A DNA stretch of 38,242 bases from Micrococcales bacterium (GTDB taxonomy: Bacteria > Actinomycetota > Actinomycetes > Actinomycetales > Cellulomonadaceae). The notes under the pieces were generated by a model, which worked only from the letters and a program-made list of their open reading frames with translations, was not told where the DNA came from and made no database searches. Positions within the stretch are counted from its first letter, which is position 1, and every line of letters begins with the position of its first letter. The stretch covers positions 1-38,242 of the forward strand of contig JACXUT010000008.1 in assembly GCA_014763765.1 (NCBI GenBank). Reading direction: 5' to 3'. Positions 16,203 to 23,590 of this stretch are shown piece after piece. Position numbers and translations under genes: made by a program.

Positions 16203-17231
16203 GGGCCCCGTGCTCGCGCGCAGCGTCAGCGACGTCGCCAGCTCGACGTGCCGCGACGCCGGCCGGCCGCCGTCGGCCATCGCGAGCACGGTCTGCACGG
16301 CCATCCGCCCCATCTCCTCCAGGTGCTGGTGCACGGTGGTGAGCGGCGGCGTGGTCCAGGCGGCCTGCGGGGTGTCGTCGAACCCGGTGACGCTGAGCTG
16401 CTCGGGCACGCGGACGCCGAGGGCGTGCGCCGCGGCGAGCACGCCGACCGCGATCTCGTCGTCGCCGCCCATGATCGCCGTCGGCGGGTCGTCGAGGGCC
16501 AGCAGCTCGTGCGCGTGCCGGGTGCCGGGTGCGACGGCGAACTGGTCGGACCGCACGAGCGCCGGGTCGACGGTGAGCCCGGCGGCGTCGAGCGCGGCCT
16601 GGTAGCCGTAGAGCCGGTCCCGGGCCGCGTCGGACGCCTCGGGGCCGCCGATCCAGCCGATGCGCCGGTGGCCGAGGCCGATGAGGTGCTCGGTGGCGGT
16701 GCGGGCGCCGGCCCAGTTGCTCGACCCGACGCTGACCATGTGCCGGTGCCGGGTGTCGACGGGGTCGACCATCACGAACGGCAGGTCCGCGTCGCTCGCC
16801 GCGCGGATGAGCCCGTCGGGCGCGGTCAGGGTCAGGCCGATGATGCCGACGACGCCGGCGGCGCGCTGGTCGGCCACCCACTCGCGGGCGACGGTGCGGT
16901 GCGTGCGGGACGCCCGCTCGGGGGCGAGGCGCACCAGCAGGTCGACCTGCTCGGCGGTCGCGGCGTCGATGGTGCCCTGGAGGACGCCGAGGATGTACGG
17001 CGAGGCCGGGATGTCGAAGACGACGGCGACGGCGCGGCGCGACGTGACCGGCGCGAGGCTCGTCGTGGGGCGGTAGCCGATCTCGGTGACGGCGGCCAGG
17101 ATGCGCTCGCGCGTCTCGGCGGAGACGTCGTCCCGGCCGTTCAGCGCCTTGGACACGGTGGCCTTGGACACGCCGGCGGCCGCGGCGACGTCGGACAGGG
17201 TGGCGCGCCGCCGCTCCGGACCACTCGACAT
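16191..17231 (-). CDS. LacI-family transcriptional regulator (xylo-oligosaccharide locus, copy 2)
   Basis: A 346-residue LacI/GalR regulator. The helix-turn-helix 'TLSDVAAAAGVSKATVSKAL' and hinge lie at residues of about 10-60, and the effector domain ends with 'VPEQLSVTGFDDTPQAAWTT'. It is divergent from the GH39/ABC operon. The start ATG 17231 follows AGGAG. Immediately upstream is the 13-bp palindrome CGAAAC-T-GTTTCG (17246-17258), so autoregulation is likely. Its recognition helix (KATVSKAL) differs from that of the convergent LacI gene (TSTASKVL), so the two may share or split the related operators. Target and inducer are inferred, not shown. Confidence 0.93.
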   Translation of the reverse strand: MSSGPERRRATLSDVAAAAGVSKATVSKALNGRDDVSAETRERILAAVTEIGYRPTTSLAPVTSRRAVAVVFDIPASPYILGVLQGTIDAATAEQVDLLVRLAPERASRTHRTVAREWVADQRAAGVVGIIGLTLTAPDGLIRAASDADLPFVMVDPVDTRHRHMVSVGSSNWAGARTATEHLIGLGHRRIGWIGGPEASDAARDRLYGYQAALDAAGLTVDPALVRSDQFAVAPGTRHAHELLALDDPPTAIMGGDDEIAVGVLAAAHALGVRVPEQLSVTGFDDTPQAAWTTPPLTTVHQHLEEMGRMAVQTVLAMADGGRPASRHVELATSLTLRASTGPAPA

Positions 17232-17245
17232 GGAGCTCCTCAGGT

Positions 17246-17268
17246 CGAAACTGTTTCGCGACTCTATA
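17246..17268 (-). promoter_or_regulatory. promoter and operator of the second LacI gene
   Basis: On the minus strand a -10 box TATAGA lies at 17268-17263. The perfect odd palindrome CGAAAC-T-GTTTCG at 17246-17258 would cover the transcription start. The start codon is at 17231. This is the usual geometry for autorepression by a LacI protein. Confidence 0.65.
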
Positions 17269-17307
17269 ACAGTCGACGCCCCGAAGGCATCGATTGGTGC
17301 GGGGGTG

Positions 17308-17369
17308 TTGCCAGACGGTGCGTCCACCCTCTACGGTCAAGCCACGATACAGGTTGCGAAACCGTTTCG
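17308..17369 (+). promoter_or_regulatory. promoter and operator of the GH39/ABC operon
   Basis: A possible -35 TTGCCA (17308-17313) and -10 TACGGT (17332-17337) are 18 bp apart. The perfect odd palindrome CGAAAC-C-GTTTCG follows at 17357-17369, placing an operator just downstream of the predicted transcription start. It matches the site before the second LacI gene in 12 of 13 positions. Confidence 0.6.
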
Positions 17370-17420
17370 AACTCACGAGGGGCCGCACGGCAGCGGCCCC
17401 GCCGACCAAAGGAGGTCTGC

Positions 17421-19070
17421 GTGCCTGTCGACGCACCGCCGTCAACCCTACTGATCGACGGTCGCCCCGCGGCTGAGATCGAGCTGCGGCACGTCTGGAG
17501 CCAGTGCCTCGGCGCCGGCCGGGCCAATGAGGCGCTGCGCGTCGACTGGCAGGACCACTTCCGCGAGGCCGTGGAGGTGCTCGGGGCCCGCTCCGTGCGG
17601 TTCCACGGGGTGTTCCACGACGACATGTTCGTGTACCGCGCGTCCAACGGCGGCGGGTTCGGCCCGCCCACGCCGCTCGAGAAGCCGGTCTACACGTTCG
17701 CGTACGTCGACAAGGTCTTCGACGCGATCCTCGACGCCGGCGCCCGCCCGTTCGTCGAGCTCGGCTTCATGCCGCGCGAGCTCGCCCGGGACACCGAGAC
17801 GCTGTTCTGGTGGAAGGCCCACGGCAGCCCGCCCACGGACATGGACGCGTGGGTCGACCTCGTCACCGCCACCGTCCAGCACTGGGTCGACCGGTACGGC
17901 GTCGAGGAGGTGCGCCGCTGGCCGTTCGAGGTCTGGAACGAGCCGAACCTCGTGCCGCACTTCTGGACCGGCACCAAGACGGAGTACTTCGAGCTCTACG
18001 CGGCCACCGCCCGGGCGGTCAAGGGCGTCGACCCGCAGCTGCGCGTCGGCGGCCCGTCCTCGTCGGTGTTCGTCCCCGACGCCCGGTACGACGGGGAGTA
18101 CCACGACCCCTCGCTCGAGGGTGCGACCGCCGAGGCGCCCGACCCCGACGTGCTGCCGTGGAAGCCGGTCTGGATCCACGAGCTCATCGCGTACTGCGCC
18201 GAGCGGGACCTGCCGATCGACTTCCTGTCGACCCACCTGTACCCGACGGACTTCGCGTTCGACACCCAGGGCGTGGGCCGGCCGATCAGCCGCCACCGGG
18301 ACGCGACCCGCGACGACCTGCGCCGGCTCCGCGAGATCATCGCCGCGAGCCCGTACCCGGACGCCGAGCTGCACATCACCGAGTGGTCGACGTCGCCGTC
18401 CAGCCGCGACCGGATGCACGACACCCTGTTCGCCGCCACGTACATCACGCGGGCGTTCCTGCAGTGCCAGGACCTCGCCGACTCGATCTCGTACTGGACG
18501 TTCACGGACGTGTTCGAGGAGGGCGGCGGCGGCATCGGCCCGTTCCACGGCGGGTTCGGGTTCGTCAACGAGCAGGGCCTGCACAAGCCGACGTTCCACG
18601 CCATGGCGATGCTGAACCGCCTGGGCGACCGGATGCTGCTGCGGACCGAGCACGGGGTGCTGACCCGCACCGCCGACGACGCCGTCGCCGGGGTGTTCTT
18701 CAACTACCCCGACTCGATGGGCTCCCGCTCCGTCGGCAGCGCCAACAGCTACGCCGCCACCCGCGCGCTGGCCTCCGAGGGGCCCGCCCGCCGCGTCACG
18801 CACACCGTCGCCGGCCTGCCCGCCGGCGCCGCGTACACCGTCGAGGTCCTCGACTGGGAGCACGGGAACGTCGCGGAGGAGTGGTTCCGCCGCGGCGAGC
18901 CCCTCAACCTGTCGCGCCGCGACGTAGCCGAGCTCGCCGAGGTCGCCGACGCCCTGGACCGCCGCACCGTCACGGTCGGCGCCGACGGCGTGCTGGTGAT
19001 CGACCTCGACCTGCCCGCCTGGGCGGTGGCGTCCGTCGCCCCCGCCGCCGCCGAGCACCACCCCCGCTGA
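17421..19070 (+). CDS. GH39 beta-xylosidase
   Basis: A 549-residue glycoside hydrolase of family 39 without a signal peptide. The acid/base is Glu174 in EVWNEPN and the nucleophile is Glu321 in HITEW, both standard for the family. Other family segments are 'VRFHGVFHDDMFVY', 'DFLSTHLYPTDF' and 'ISYWTFTDVFEEGG'. The C-terminal about 120 residues form the usual small beta domain. Known GH39 activities are beta-xylosidase and alpha-L-iduronidase; bacterial enzymes of this length near a xylan locus are generally beta-xylosidases. GTG 17421 is preceded by AAAGGAGGT. It leads an operon with a binding protein and two permeases, so it probably cleaves what that importer delivers. The window thus has two unrelated intracellular beta-xylosidase families. 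Confidence 0.9.
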   Translation: MPVDAPPSTLLIDGRPAAEIELRHVWSQCLGAGRANEALRVDWQDHFREAVEVLGARSVRFHGVFHDDMFVYRASNGGGFGPPTPLEKPVYTFAYVDKVFDAILDAGARPFVELGFMPRELARDTETLFWWKAHGSPPTDMDAWVDLVTATVQHWVDRYGVEEVRRWPFEVWNEPNLVPHFWTGTKTEYFELYAATARAVKGVDPQLRVGGPSSSVFVPDARYDGEYHDPSLEGATAEAPDPDVLPWKPVWIHELIAYCAERDLPIDFLSTHLYPTDFAFDTQGVGRPISRHRDATRDDLRRLREIIAASPYPDAELHITEWSTSPSSRDRMHDTLFAATYITRAFLQCQDLADSISYWTFTDVFEEGGGGIGPFHGGFGFVNEQGLHKPTFHAMAMLNRLGDRMLLRTEHGVLTRTADDAVAGVFFNYPDSMGSRSVGSANSYAATRALASEGPARRVTHTVAGLPAGAAYTVEVLDWEHGNVAEEWFRRGEPLNLSRRDVAELAEVADALDRRTVTVGADGVLVIDLDLPAWAVASVAPAAAEHHPR

Positions 19071-19111
19071 AACGCCCGCTGGAAACCCGGAAACCGGAAA
19101 GGACCTCACCG

Positions 19112-20428
19112 ATGAGGATCACCCGCAAGTCCGCTGGAGCGGCCGCTGCCGCCGCCGTCACGGCCCTCGCTCTCACCGCGTGCGGCGGTGGCGGCGGGGG
19201 AGGTGGCTCCGCCGAGGAGGCGAGCGACGACAACAAGCCCGACAAGCTGACGGTCGCCGCGTGGATGGACTTCCCGCAGGAGCTGCTCGACTCGTTCGAG
19301 GAGGAGACCGGCATCGAGGTCGTCGTCAACTCGTTCCCCGACGGTGCCTCCGCCCAGACCGTCCTGCGCAACGGCCTGTCCTCCGACGGCGCCGGCCTGT
19401 CCGACGTCCACCTGGTCGAGCTCGACTGGTGGGCCGAGATGATGGCCGTCCCCGAGGACTGGGTCGAGCTGCCCGAGATCCCGGACCGCTGGGTCGACTG
19501 GAAGGTCTCGCAGGGCTCCGTCGACGGCGCGATCACCGGCTACGGCACCGACATCGGCCCGCTCGCCATCGCGTTCAACCAGGACATGACGGCCGAGGCC
19601 GGCGTCGCCACCGACCCGGAGTCGCTCGGCGAGTTCATCGGCGGGGACGACGCCACCTGGCAGACGTTCCTCGACGCCGGCCGCGAGTACGTCGCCGCCA
19701 GCGACAACTACTTCATCGACTCGCTGACCAACGCGTTCCAGGCCGCGATCAACCTGCTGCCCGCCGCGTTCGAGGACCCGGAGTCGGGTCTGCCGTACGA
19801 CCTGTCGGAGAACACCGAGGTCAAGGACCTCTTCATGATGTTCGCCGACGCCGCCGAGGACGACATCTCCGCCGGCATCGCCATCGGCCACGCCGACTGG
19901 GGCGCCGGGTTCCAGAACGAGCAGTGGGCCACCGTGGTCACGCCCGCCTGGATGACCGGGATCATCGCGGACAACGCCGACGGCATCGACGGCTGGCGCA
20001 TCGCCAGCACGTTCCCCGACGGCGGCGGCAACTGGGGCGGCTCGTTCTTCGCCGTCCCGTCGACCGGCGAGAACACCGCGTGGGCCACGGAGCTCGCGGA
20101 CTACCTGACCTCGCCCGACGCGGCGATCGACTGGTTCAACACCACCGGCCAGTTCCCGTCGCAGCTCGAGGCCATGTCCGCCCCCGAGATCGCCGAGTCC
20201 ACCAACCCGTTCTTCGGCGACCAGCAGGTCGGCAAGATCTACGGCGACCTCGCGGCAGCGGCCGGTGACGCCGCGGCCGGCGGCTACCGCGGCGAGAACT
20301 TCGCCGGCATCCAGACCCTCGTCACGGACGGCATCCGCCTGGTCGAGTCCGACAGCGCCACCGCCCAGGAGGCCTGGGACTCCGTGGTCGCCAACTTCGA
20401 CGCCCTGGGCTTCGAGACCGCGAGCTGA
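19112..20428 (+). CDS. oligosaccharide ABC transporter substrate-binding lipoprotein
   Basis: A 438-residue extracellular solute-binding protein (family 1, MalE-like). The signal peptide ends in L-T-A-C with Cys24, followed by eight glycines and an acidic linker. 'KLTVAAWMDFPQELLDSFEE' opens the mature domain; 'YGTDIGPLAIAFNQDM' and 'WGGSFFAVPSTGENTAWATE' are typical hinge and late-domain motifs. It lies 41 bp after the GH39 gene behind GGAAAGGA and is followed by two strong hairpins before the permease genes. The likely ligand is xylobiose or a longer xylo-oligosaccharide, inferred from the neighbouring xylosidases; an oxidised xylo-oligosaccharide is an alternative. Confidence 0.92.
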   Translation: MRITRKSAGAAAAAAVTALALTACGGGGGGGGSAEEASDDNKPDKLTVAAWMDFPQELLDSFEEETGIEVVVNSFPDGASAQTVLRNGLSSDGAGLSDVHLVELDWWAEMMAVPEDWVELPEIPDRWVDWKVSQGSVDGAITGYGTDIGPLAIAFNQDMTAEAGVATDPESLGEFIGGDDATWQTFLDAGREYVAASDNYFIDSLTNAFQAAINLLPAAFEDPESGLPYDLSENTEVKDLFMMFADAAEDDISAGIAIGHADWGAGFQNEQWATVVTPAWMTGIIADNADGIDGWRIASTFPDGGGNWGGSFFAVPSTGENTAWATELADYLTSPDAAIDWFNTTGQFPSQLEAMSAPEIAESTNPFFGDQQVGKIYGDLAAAAGDAAAGGYRGENFAGIQTLVTDGIRLVESDSATAQEAWDSVVANFDALGFETAS

Positions 20429-20434
20429 CCCGAC

Positions 20435-20507
20435 GCGGCCGGCGCCCCCGCGAGGGCGCCGGCCGCGACCGGGGCTGCCGGCCGGTGTGCGCGCCGGCCG
20501 GCAGCCC
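20435..20507 (+). terminator. two consecutive strong hairpins after the binding-protein gene
   Basis: Hairpin 1 has perfect 13-bp arms (20435-20447 and 20454-20466) and a 6-nt loop. Hairpin 2 has perfect 14-bp arms (20472-20485 and 20494-20507) and an 8-nt loop. They fill the gap between the binding-protein and first permease genes. Partial termination or 3'-end protection would raise the binding protein relative to the permeases. Confidence 0.65.
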
Positions 20508-20540
20508 GTCCACCAGACGCACGTCACGGAAGGCTCACGC

Positions 20541-21695
20541 ATGTCATCCAGATCGGCGGCACCGGGTGCGGTGCGCCGCGTGGGGTGGGGTCAGCGGCTC
20601 TCGCGGTGGGACATCAAGGTCTCGCCGTACCTGTACGTCTCGCCCTTCTTCATCCTGTTCGCGGTCTTCGGGGCGTTCCCGCTCCTGTTCAACGTCGTCG
20701 TGGCCCTGCACGACTGGCACCGTCGCGCCGGCATGGGCGACTTCGTCGGGTTCGACAACTTCACGTGGGTGCTCAAGCAGCCGCTGTTCTGGCGCTCGCT
20801 GGAGAACACGTTCTCGATCTTCCTGTGGGGCAGCGTCCCGCAGCTCGTCCTCGCGCTGCTCATCGCGGCGGTGCTCGACCAGAACCTGCGCGCCCGGACG
20901 TTCTGGCGCATGAGCGTGCTGGTCCCGTTCGTCGTGATGCCCGTCGCGACGTCCATGATCTTCGGCCAGGTGTTCGGGCAGTTCGGGCTGCTGGTGCCGA
21001 ACCTGCACGACCTCGGGCTGCTCACCGGGCTCGACTCGCCGTTCTTCCAGGACCGGATGCTGTCGCACATGGCGATCGGCTCGATGGTCGTGTTCCGGTG
21101 GACCGGCTACAACGCGCTGATCTTCCTCGCCGCCATGCAGGCCGTGCCGCGCGAGCTCTACGAGGCGTCGACCGTCGACGGCGCGAGCCGCACCCGGCAG
21201 TTCTTCTCCGTGACGATCCCGAGCATCCGGCCGACCATGATCTTCGTCATCCTCACGATGACGATCGGCGGGCTGCAGATCTTCGACGAGGCCCGCATGT
21301 TCGACGGCGGCGGCACCGGCGGCGGCAAGGGCGGCGCCGACAACCAGTGGACGACCGTCGTGCTCTACCTCTACGAGCTCGGCTTCGGCGACTGGCAGGA
21401 CCGGCTGGGCCAGGCCGCGGCCGTCGGGTGGATCTTCGCGCTCATCATCGCCGTGTTCTCCCTGGTGAACTTCCTGCTCACCCGGTCCATCTCGTCCTCG
21501 CAGTCCAAGGCGTCCCGCGTCACCCGCGCCCAGCACAACGCGGCGATCGCCCGGGCGCGGGCCGTCGCGGCCGGGTCGGTCGCGTCCGCCCCGCAGGGGC
21601 CCGAGACCGTCGCCGCGCCGACCTCCGGGCCACCGGGGCCGGCCGACGACGCTGACGCTGACGCCGACGCCACCCAGGAAGGAGTGCGGTCGTGA
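20541..21695 (+). CDS. sugar ABC transporter permease, MalF/UgpA-like
   Basis: First of two permeases of the oligosaccharide importer, 384 residues. Six main hydrophobic segments are visible, starting at 'LYVSPFFILFAVFGAFPLLF'. The cytoplasmic EAA loop that contacts the ATPase is 'EASTVDGASRTRQFFSVTIP'. The C-terminal about 75 residues form a soluble tail with a run of Asp-Ala repeats (DDADADADAT), not usual for the family and partly spread over the coupling region with the next gene. ATG 20541 follows GGAAGG. The TGA overlaps the GTG start of the second permease (GTGA 21692-21695). Confidence 0.93.
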   Translation: MSSRSAAPGAVRRVGWGQRLSRWDIKVSPYLYVSPFFILFAVFGAFPLLFNVVVALHDWHRRAGMGDFVGFDNFTWVLKQPLFWRSLENTFSIFLWGSVPQLVLALLIAAVLDQNLRARTFWRMSVLVPFVVMPVATSMIFGQVFGQFGLLVPNLHDLGLLTGLDSPFFQDRMLSHMAIGSMVVFRWTGYNALIFLAAMQAVPRELYEASTVDGASRTRQFFSVTIPSIRPTMIFVILTMTIGGLQIFDEARMFDGGGTGGGKGGADNQWTTVVLYLYELGFGDWQDRLGQAAAVGWIFALIIAVFSLVNFLLTRSISSSQSKASRVTRAQHNAAIARARAVAAGSVASAPQGPETVAAPTSGPPGPADDADADADATQEGVRS

Positions 21696-22621
21696 GCACC
21701 GGATTCATCGAGAACACCGCGGGTCGCGGCGCCGCCGCCTACGCCAGGAAGCGCGCCGCCCGCGGCCGGCCCGTCCCGCAGCACGAGTCCGCCGGCCGCC
21801 GGCCCGGGTGGGTCACGTACGTGATCCTCACGGTCGTGTTCGTGGTGTCGGTCTTCCCGCTGTACGCCTCGGCGATGTACGGGTCGTCCACCACGCAGGA
21901 GATCGCCCGCGCCGTCGGCACCCTGCCCACCTGGTTCCCGACGCTCGTGCTGATCGAGAACTTCGGCGAGGTGTTCAACGCCTCGCAGTTCAACTTCTGG
22001 ATGGCGTTCCTGAACTCCGTCCTCGTGGCCGTGTCCGTCACTGCCTCGACGGTGTTCTTCTCGACGCTCGCCGGGTTCAGCTTCGCGAAGCTGCAGTTCC
22101 GCGGGCGCCAGGCGCTGTACGTCGCGGTCATCGCCACCATGGCGATCCCCGCGCAGGTCGGCACCATCCCGATGTTCATCATGATGAACGACTTCGGGTG
22201 GATCGACTCGCTGCTCGCCCTGACCGTCCCGACGCTCGTCACCGCGTTCGGCGTGTTCTGGATGACGCAGTACCTGCAGGAGGCGCTGCCGTTCGAGCTC
22301 GTCGAGGCCGCCCGCGTCGACGGCGCGTCGATGTTCCGCACGTTCTGGTCGATCGCGCTGCCCGCCGCCCGGCCCGCCGCCGCGACGCTCGCGCTGTTCA
22401 CGTTCGTCGGGTCGTGGAACAGCTTCTTCTGGCCGTCGGTCGTCATGCGGTCGCAGCTCACGATGCCGCTGGTGGTGCCGCAGCTCAAGGGGGCGTTCAC
22501 CACCGACACCGGCCTGGTGATGTCCGGCGTGTTCCTCGTGGCGGCGCCGCTGCTGGTGGTGTTCGTCGTCGCCGGCAAGCAGCTGGTGTCCGGCGTGATG
22601 GCGGGCGCCGTCAAGGGCTGA
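21692..22621 (+). CDS. sugar ABC transporter permease, MalG/UgpE-like
   Basis: Second permease of the importer, 309 residues, with six hydrophobic segments and the EAA loop 'EAARVDGASMFRTFWSIALP'. 'LAGFSFAKLQFRGRQALYVA' and 'IPAQVGTIPMFIMMNDFGW' are typical MalG-type segments. It starts at GTG 21692 in overlap with the first permease stop. No ATP-binding gene follows. In many actinobacteria such carbohydrate importers use one shared ATPase (MsiK type) encoded elsewhere, and that is the likely situation here. Confidence 0.94.
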   Translation: MSTGFIENTAGRGAAAYARKRAARGRPVPQHESAGRRPGWVTYVILTVVFVVSVFPLYASAMYGSSTTQEIARAVGTLPTWFPTLVLIENFGEVFNASQFNFWMAFLNSVLVAVSVTASTVFFSTLAGFSFAKLQFRGRQALYVAVIATMAIPAQVGTIPMFIMMNDFGWIDSLLALTVPTLVTAFGVFWMTQYLQEALPFELVEAARVDGASMFRTFWSIALPAARPAAATLALFTFVGSWNSFFWPSVVMRSQLTMPLVVPQLKGAFTTDTGLVMSGVFLVAAPLLVVFVVAGKQLVSGVMAGAVKG

Positions 22622-22623
22622 CG

Positions 22624-22669
22624 CGCCGGCCCCGCCGGCCCGCCGGCCGTCGGCCCCGCCGGGCCGGCG
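22624..22669 (+). terminator. GC-rich inverted repeat after the GH39/ABC operon
   Basis: CGCCGGCCC at 22624-22632 pairs with GGGCCGGCG at 22661-22669 around a 28-nt GC-only loop that could fold further. It starts two bases after the last permease stop. It is a plausible terminator without a U tract, though the long loop makes it less certain than others here. Confidence 0.4.
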
Positions 22670-22710
22670 GCCACGGGGTCGCTGCCGGCCGGGCGGCCGC
22701 AGCGGAGCGC

Positions 22711-22992
22711 GAGGTCGTCACGCCGGGCCGAGGTCGTCAGCCCGGCGTGACGACCTCGGCTGCACGTGACGACCTCGGCTGCGCCTGACGACCTCGGCCG
22801 CAGGTGACGACCTCGGCTGCAGGTGACGACCTCGGCCGCACGGGACGACCTCGCACGCCGGGCGACTGCCTCGCGGCGGCACCCGCCTGCACCCCAGGCC
22901 CCGGGCCCGTCGCCCACCGGGTCGGCGAGGTCGTCACTTCTGGCCCAGGTCGTCAGCCCGGCGTGACGACCTCGGCCGTACCTGACGACCTC
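22711..22992. repeat. array of 10-bp elements (GAGGTCGTCA) at 19-bp period with inverted orientation
   Basis: About twelve copies of GAGGTCGTCA or its complement TGACGACCTC occur in an intergenic region. Two forward copies (22711, 22730) are followed by six reverse copies starting at 22748, 22767, 22786, 22805, 22824 and 22843 (last one degenerate), exactly 19 bp apart and each followed by a GGCYGCA-like 9-mer. A second block has two forward copies (22927, 22946 with one mismatch) and two reverse copies (22964, 22983). At each change of direction the same hairpin occurs: arms AGGTCGTCA/TGACGACCT around loop GCCCGGCG. It is not a CRISPR array: spacers are 9 bp and themselves similar. Confidence 0.85.
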
Positions 22993-23316
22993 GCGCCGGC
23001 CGGCGCGTCCGGGGGGGCGCCGTGACACGCGGGGGCTCCGCGGCGTTAGGCTGCTCCCGACGGCGACGCACCCACGGTGGTCCGCGTCGTGGTCCCGCGA
23101 GGCGTATGGCGGCGTGCCACCCCCGGGTGGCCGGTGGAGTCACTCCCGCCGGGGGCGCAAGGCTCGGCCCTGACCGCGGCGCCCCGGCGTGCCGGGAGGT
23201 CCCGGTCGTCCGGTGGCGCGCACATGCACCACGGTGGCGTGCGGTGCCGGGCGTCCGGACGGGTCCGGGTGCCCGGATCGTCGGGGGTTCCGGCAGTCGG
23301 AGCGCCGGGGCGGTCG
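22993..23316. other. non-coding stretch before the SNF2 gene
   Basis: No convincing gene is seen on either strand between the repeat array and the 18-bp tandem repeats. The only promoter-like element is TAGGCT at 23047-23052, a good actinobacterial -10 pattern, without an ATG or GTG at leaderless distance. If it drives the SNF2 gene, the message would have a leader of about 530 nt that includes the tandem repeats. Confidence 0.4.
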
Positions 23317-23478
23317 GGTCGACCTGGGCGGCTGGGTCGTTCTGGGCTGCCGGGTCGTCCTGGGTGGCCGGGTCGTCCTGGGTGGCCGGGTCGACCTGGG
23401 TGGCCGGGTCGACCTGGGCGGCTGGGTCGTGCCGGGCAACCGGGTCGTTCCGGGTGGTCGGGTCGTCCGGGGTTCCGG
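23317..23478. repeat. 18-bp tandem repeat, about nine copies
   Basis: Units of 18 bp with consensus GGTCGWCCTGGGYGGCYG start at 23317 and repeat at 23335, 23353, 23371, 23389, 23407, 23425, 23443 and 23461. Units 3 and 4 are identical and the outer copies diverge. Because 18 is a multiple of three, every frame stays open, which produces long but artificial reading frames. It ends about 110 bp before the SNF2 start codon. Confidence 0.85.
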
Positions 23479-23590
23479 CGGTGCGGGTGTCCGGGCGGTG
23501 CCCGTCCGGGGCGTCGCGGACGCGTGTGCTGCGGCGCCGGCGCGTGCCGTGCCGCCGTCGTCGCTGCGGTCGGTCGTCGAAGGAGGAGAT

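Noticed and set aside
19071-19111. Extra operator from the repeated GGAAAC motifs between GH39 and the binding-protein gene
   Set aside because: The GGAAAC repeats are all in direct orientation without a GTTTCC partner, so they do not form the palindrome seen at the three real sites.
22711-22992. CRISPR array
   Set aside because: Repeats are about 10 bp, spacers 9 bp and similar to each other, orientation is mixed and no cas genes are near.
23299-23480. Collagen-like Gly-X-Y reading frame (GRPGWPGRPGWP...)
   Set aside because: It is only one of several open frames created by the 18-bp tandem repeat. It has an implausible Trp/Arg content, no start site, and runs on out of frame through the SNF2 gene.
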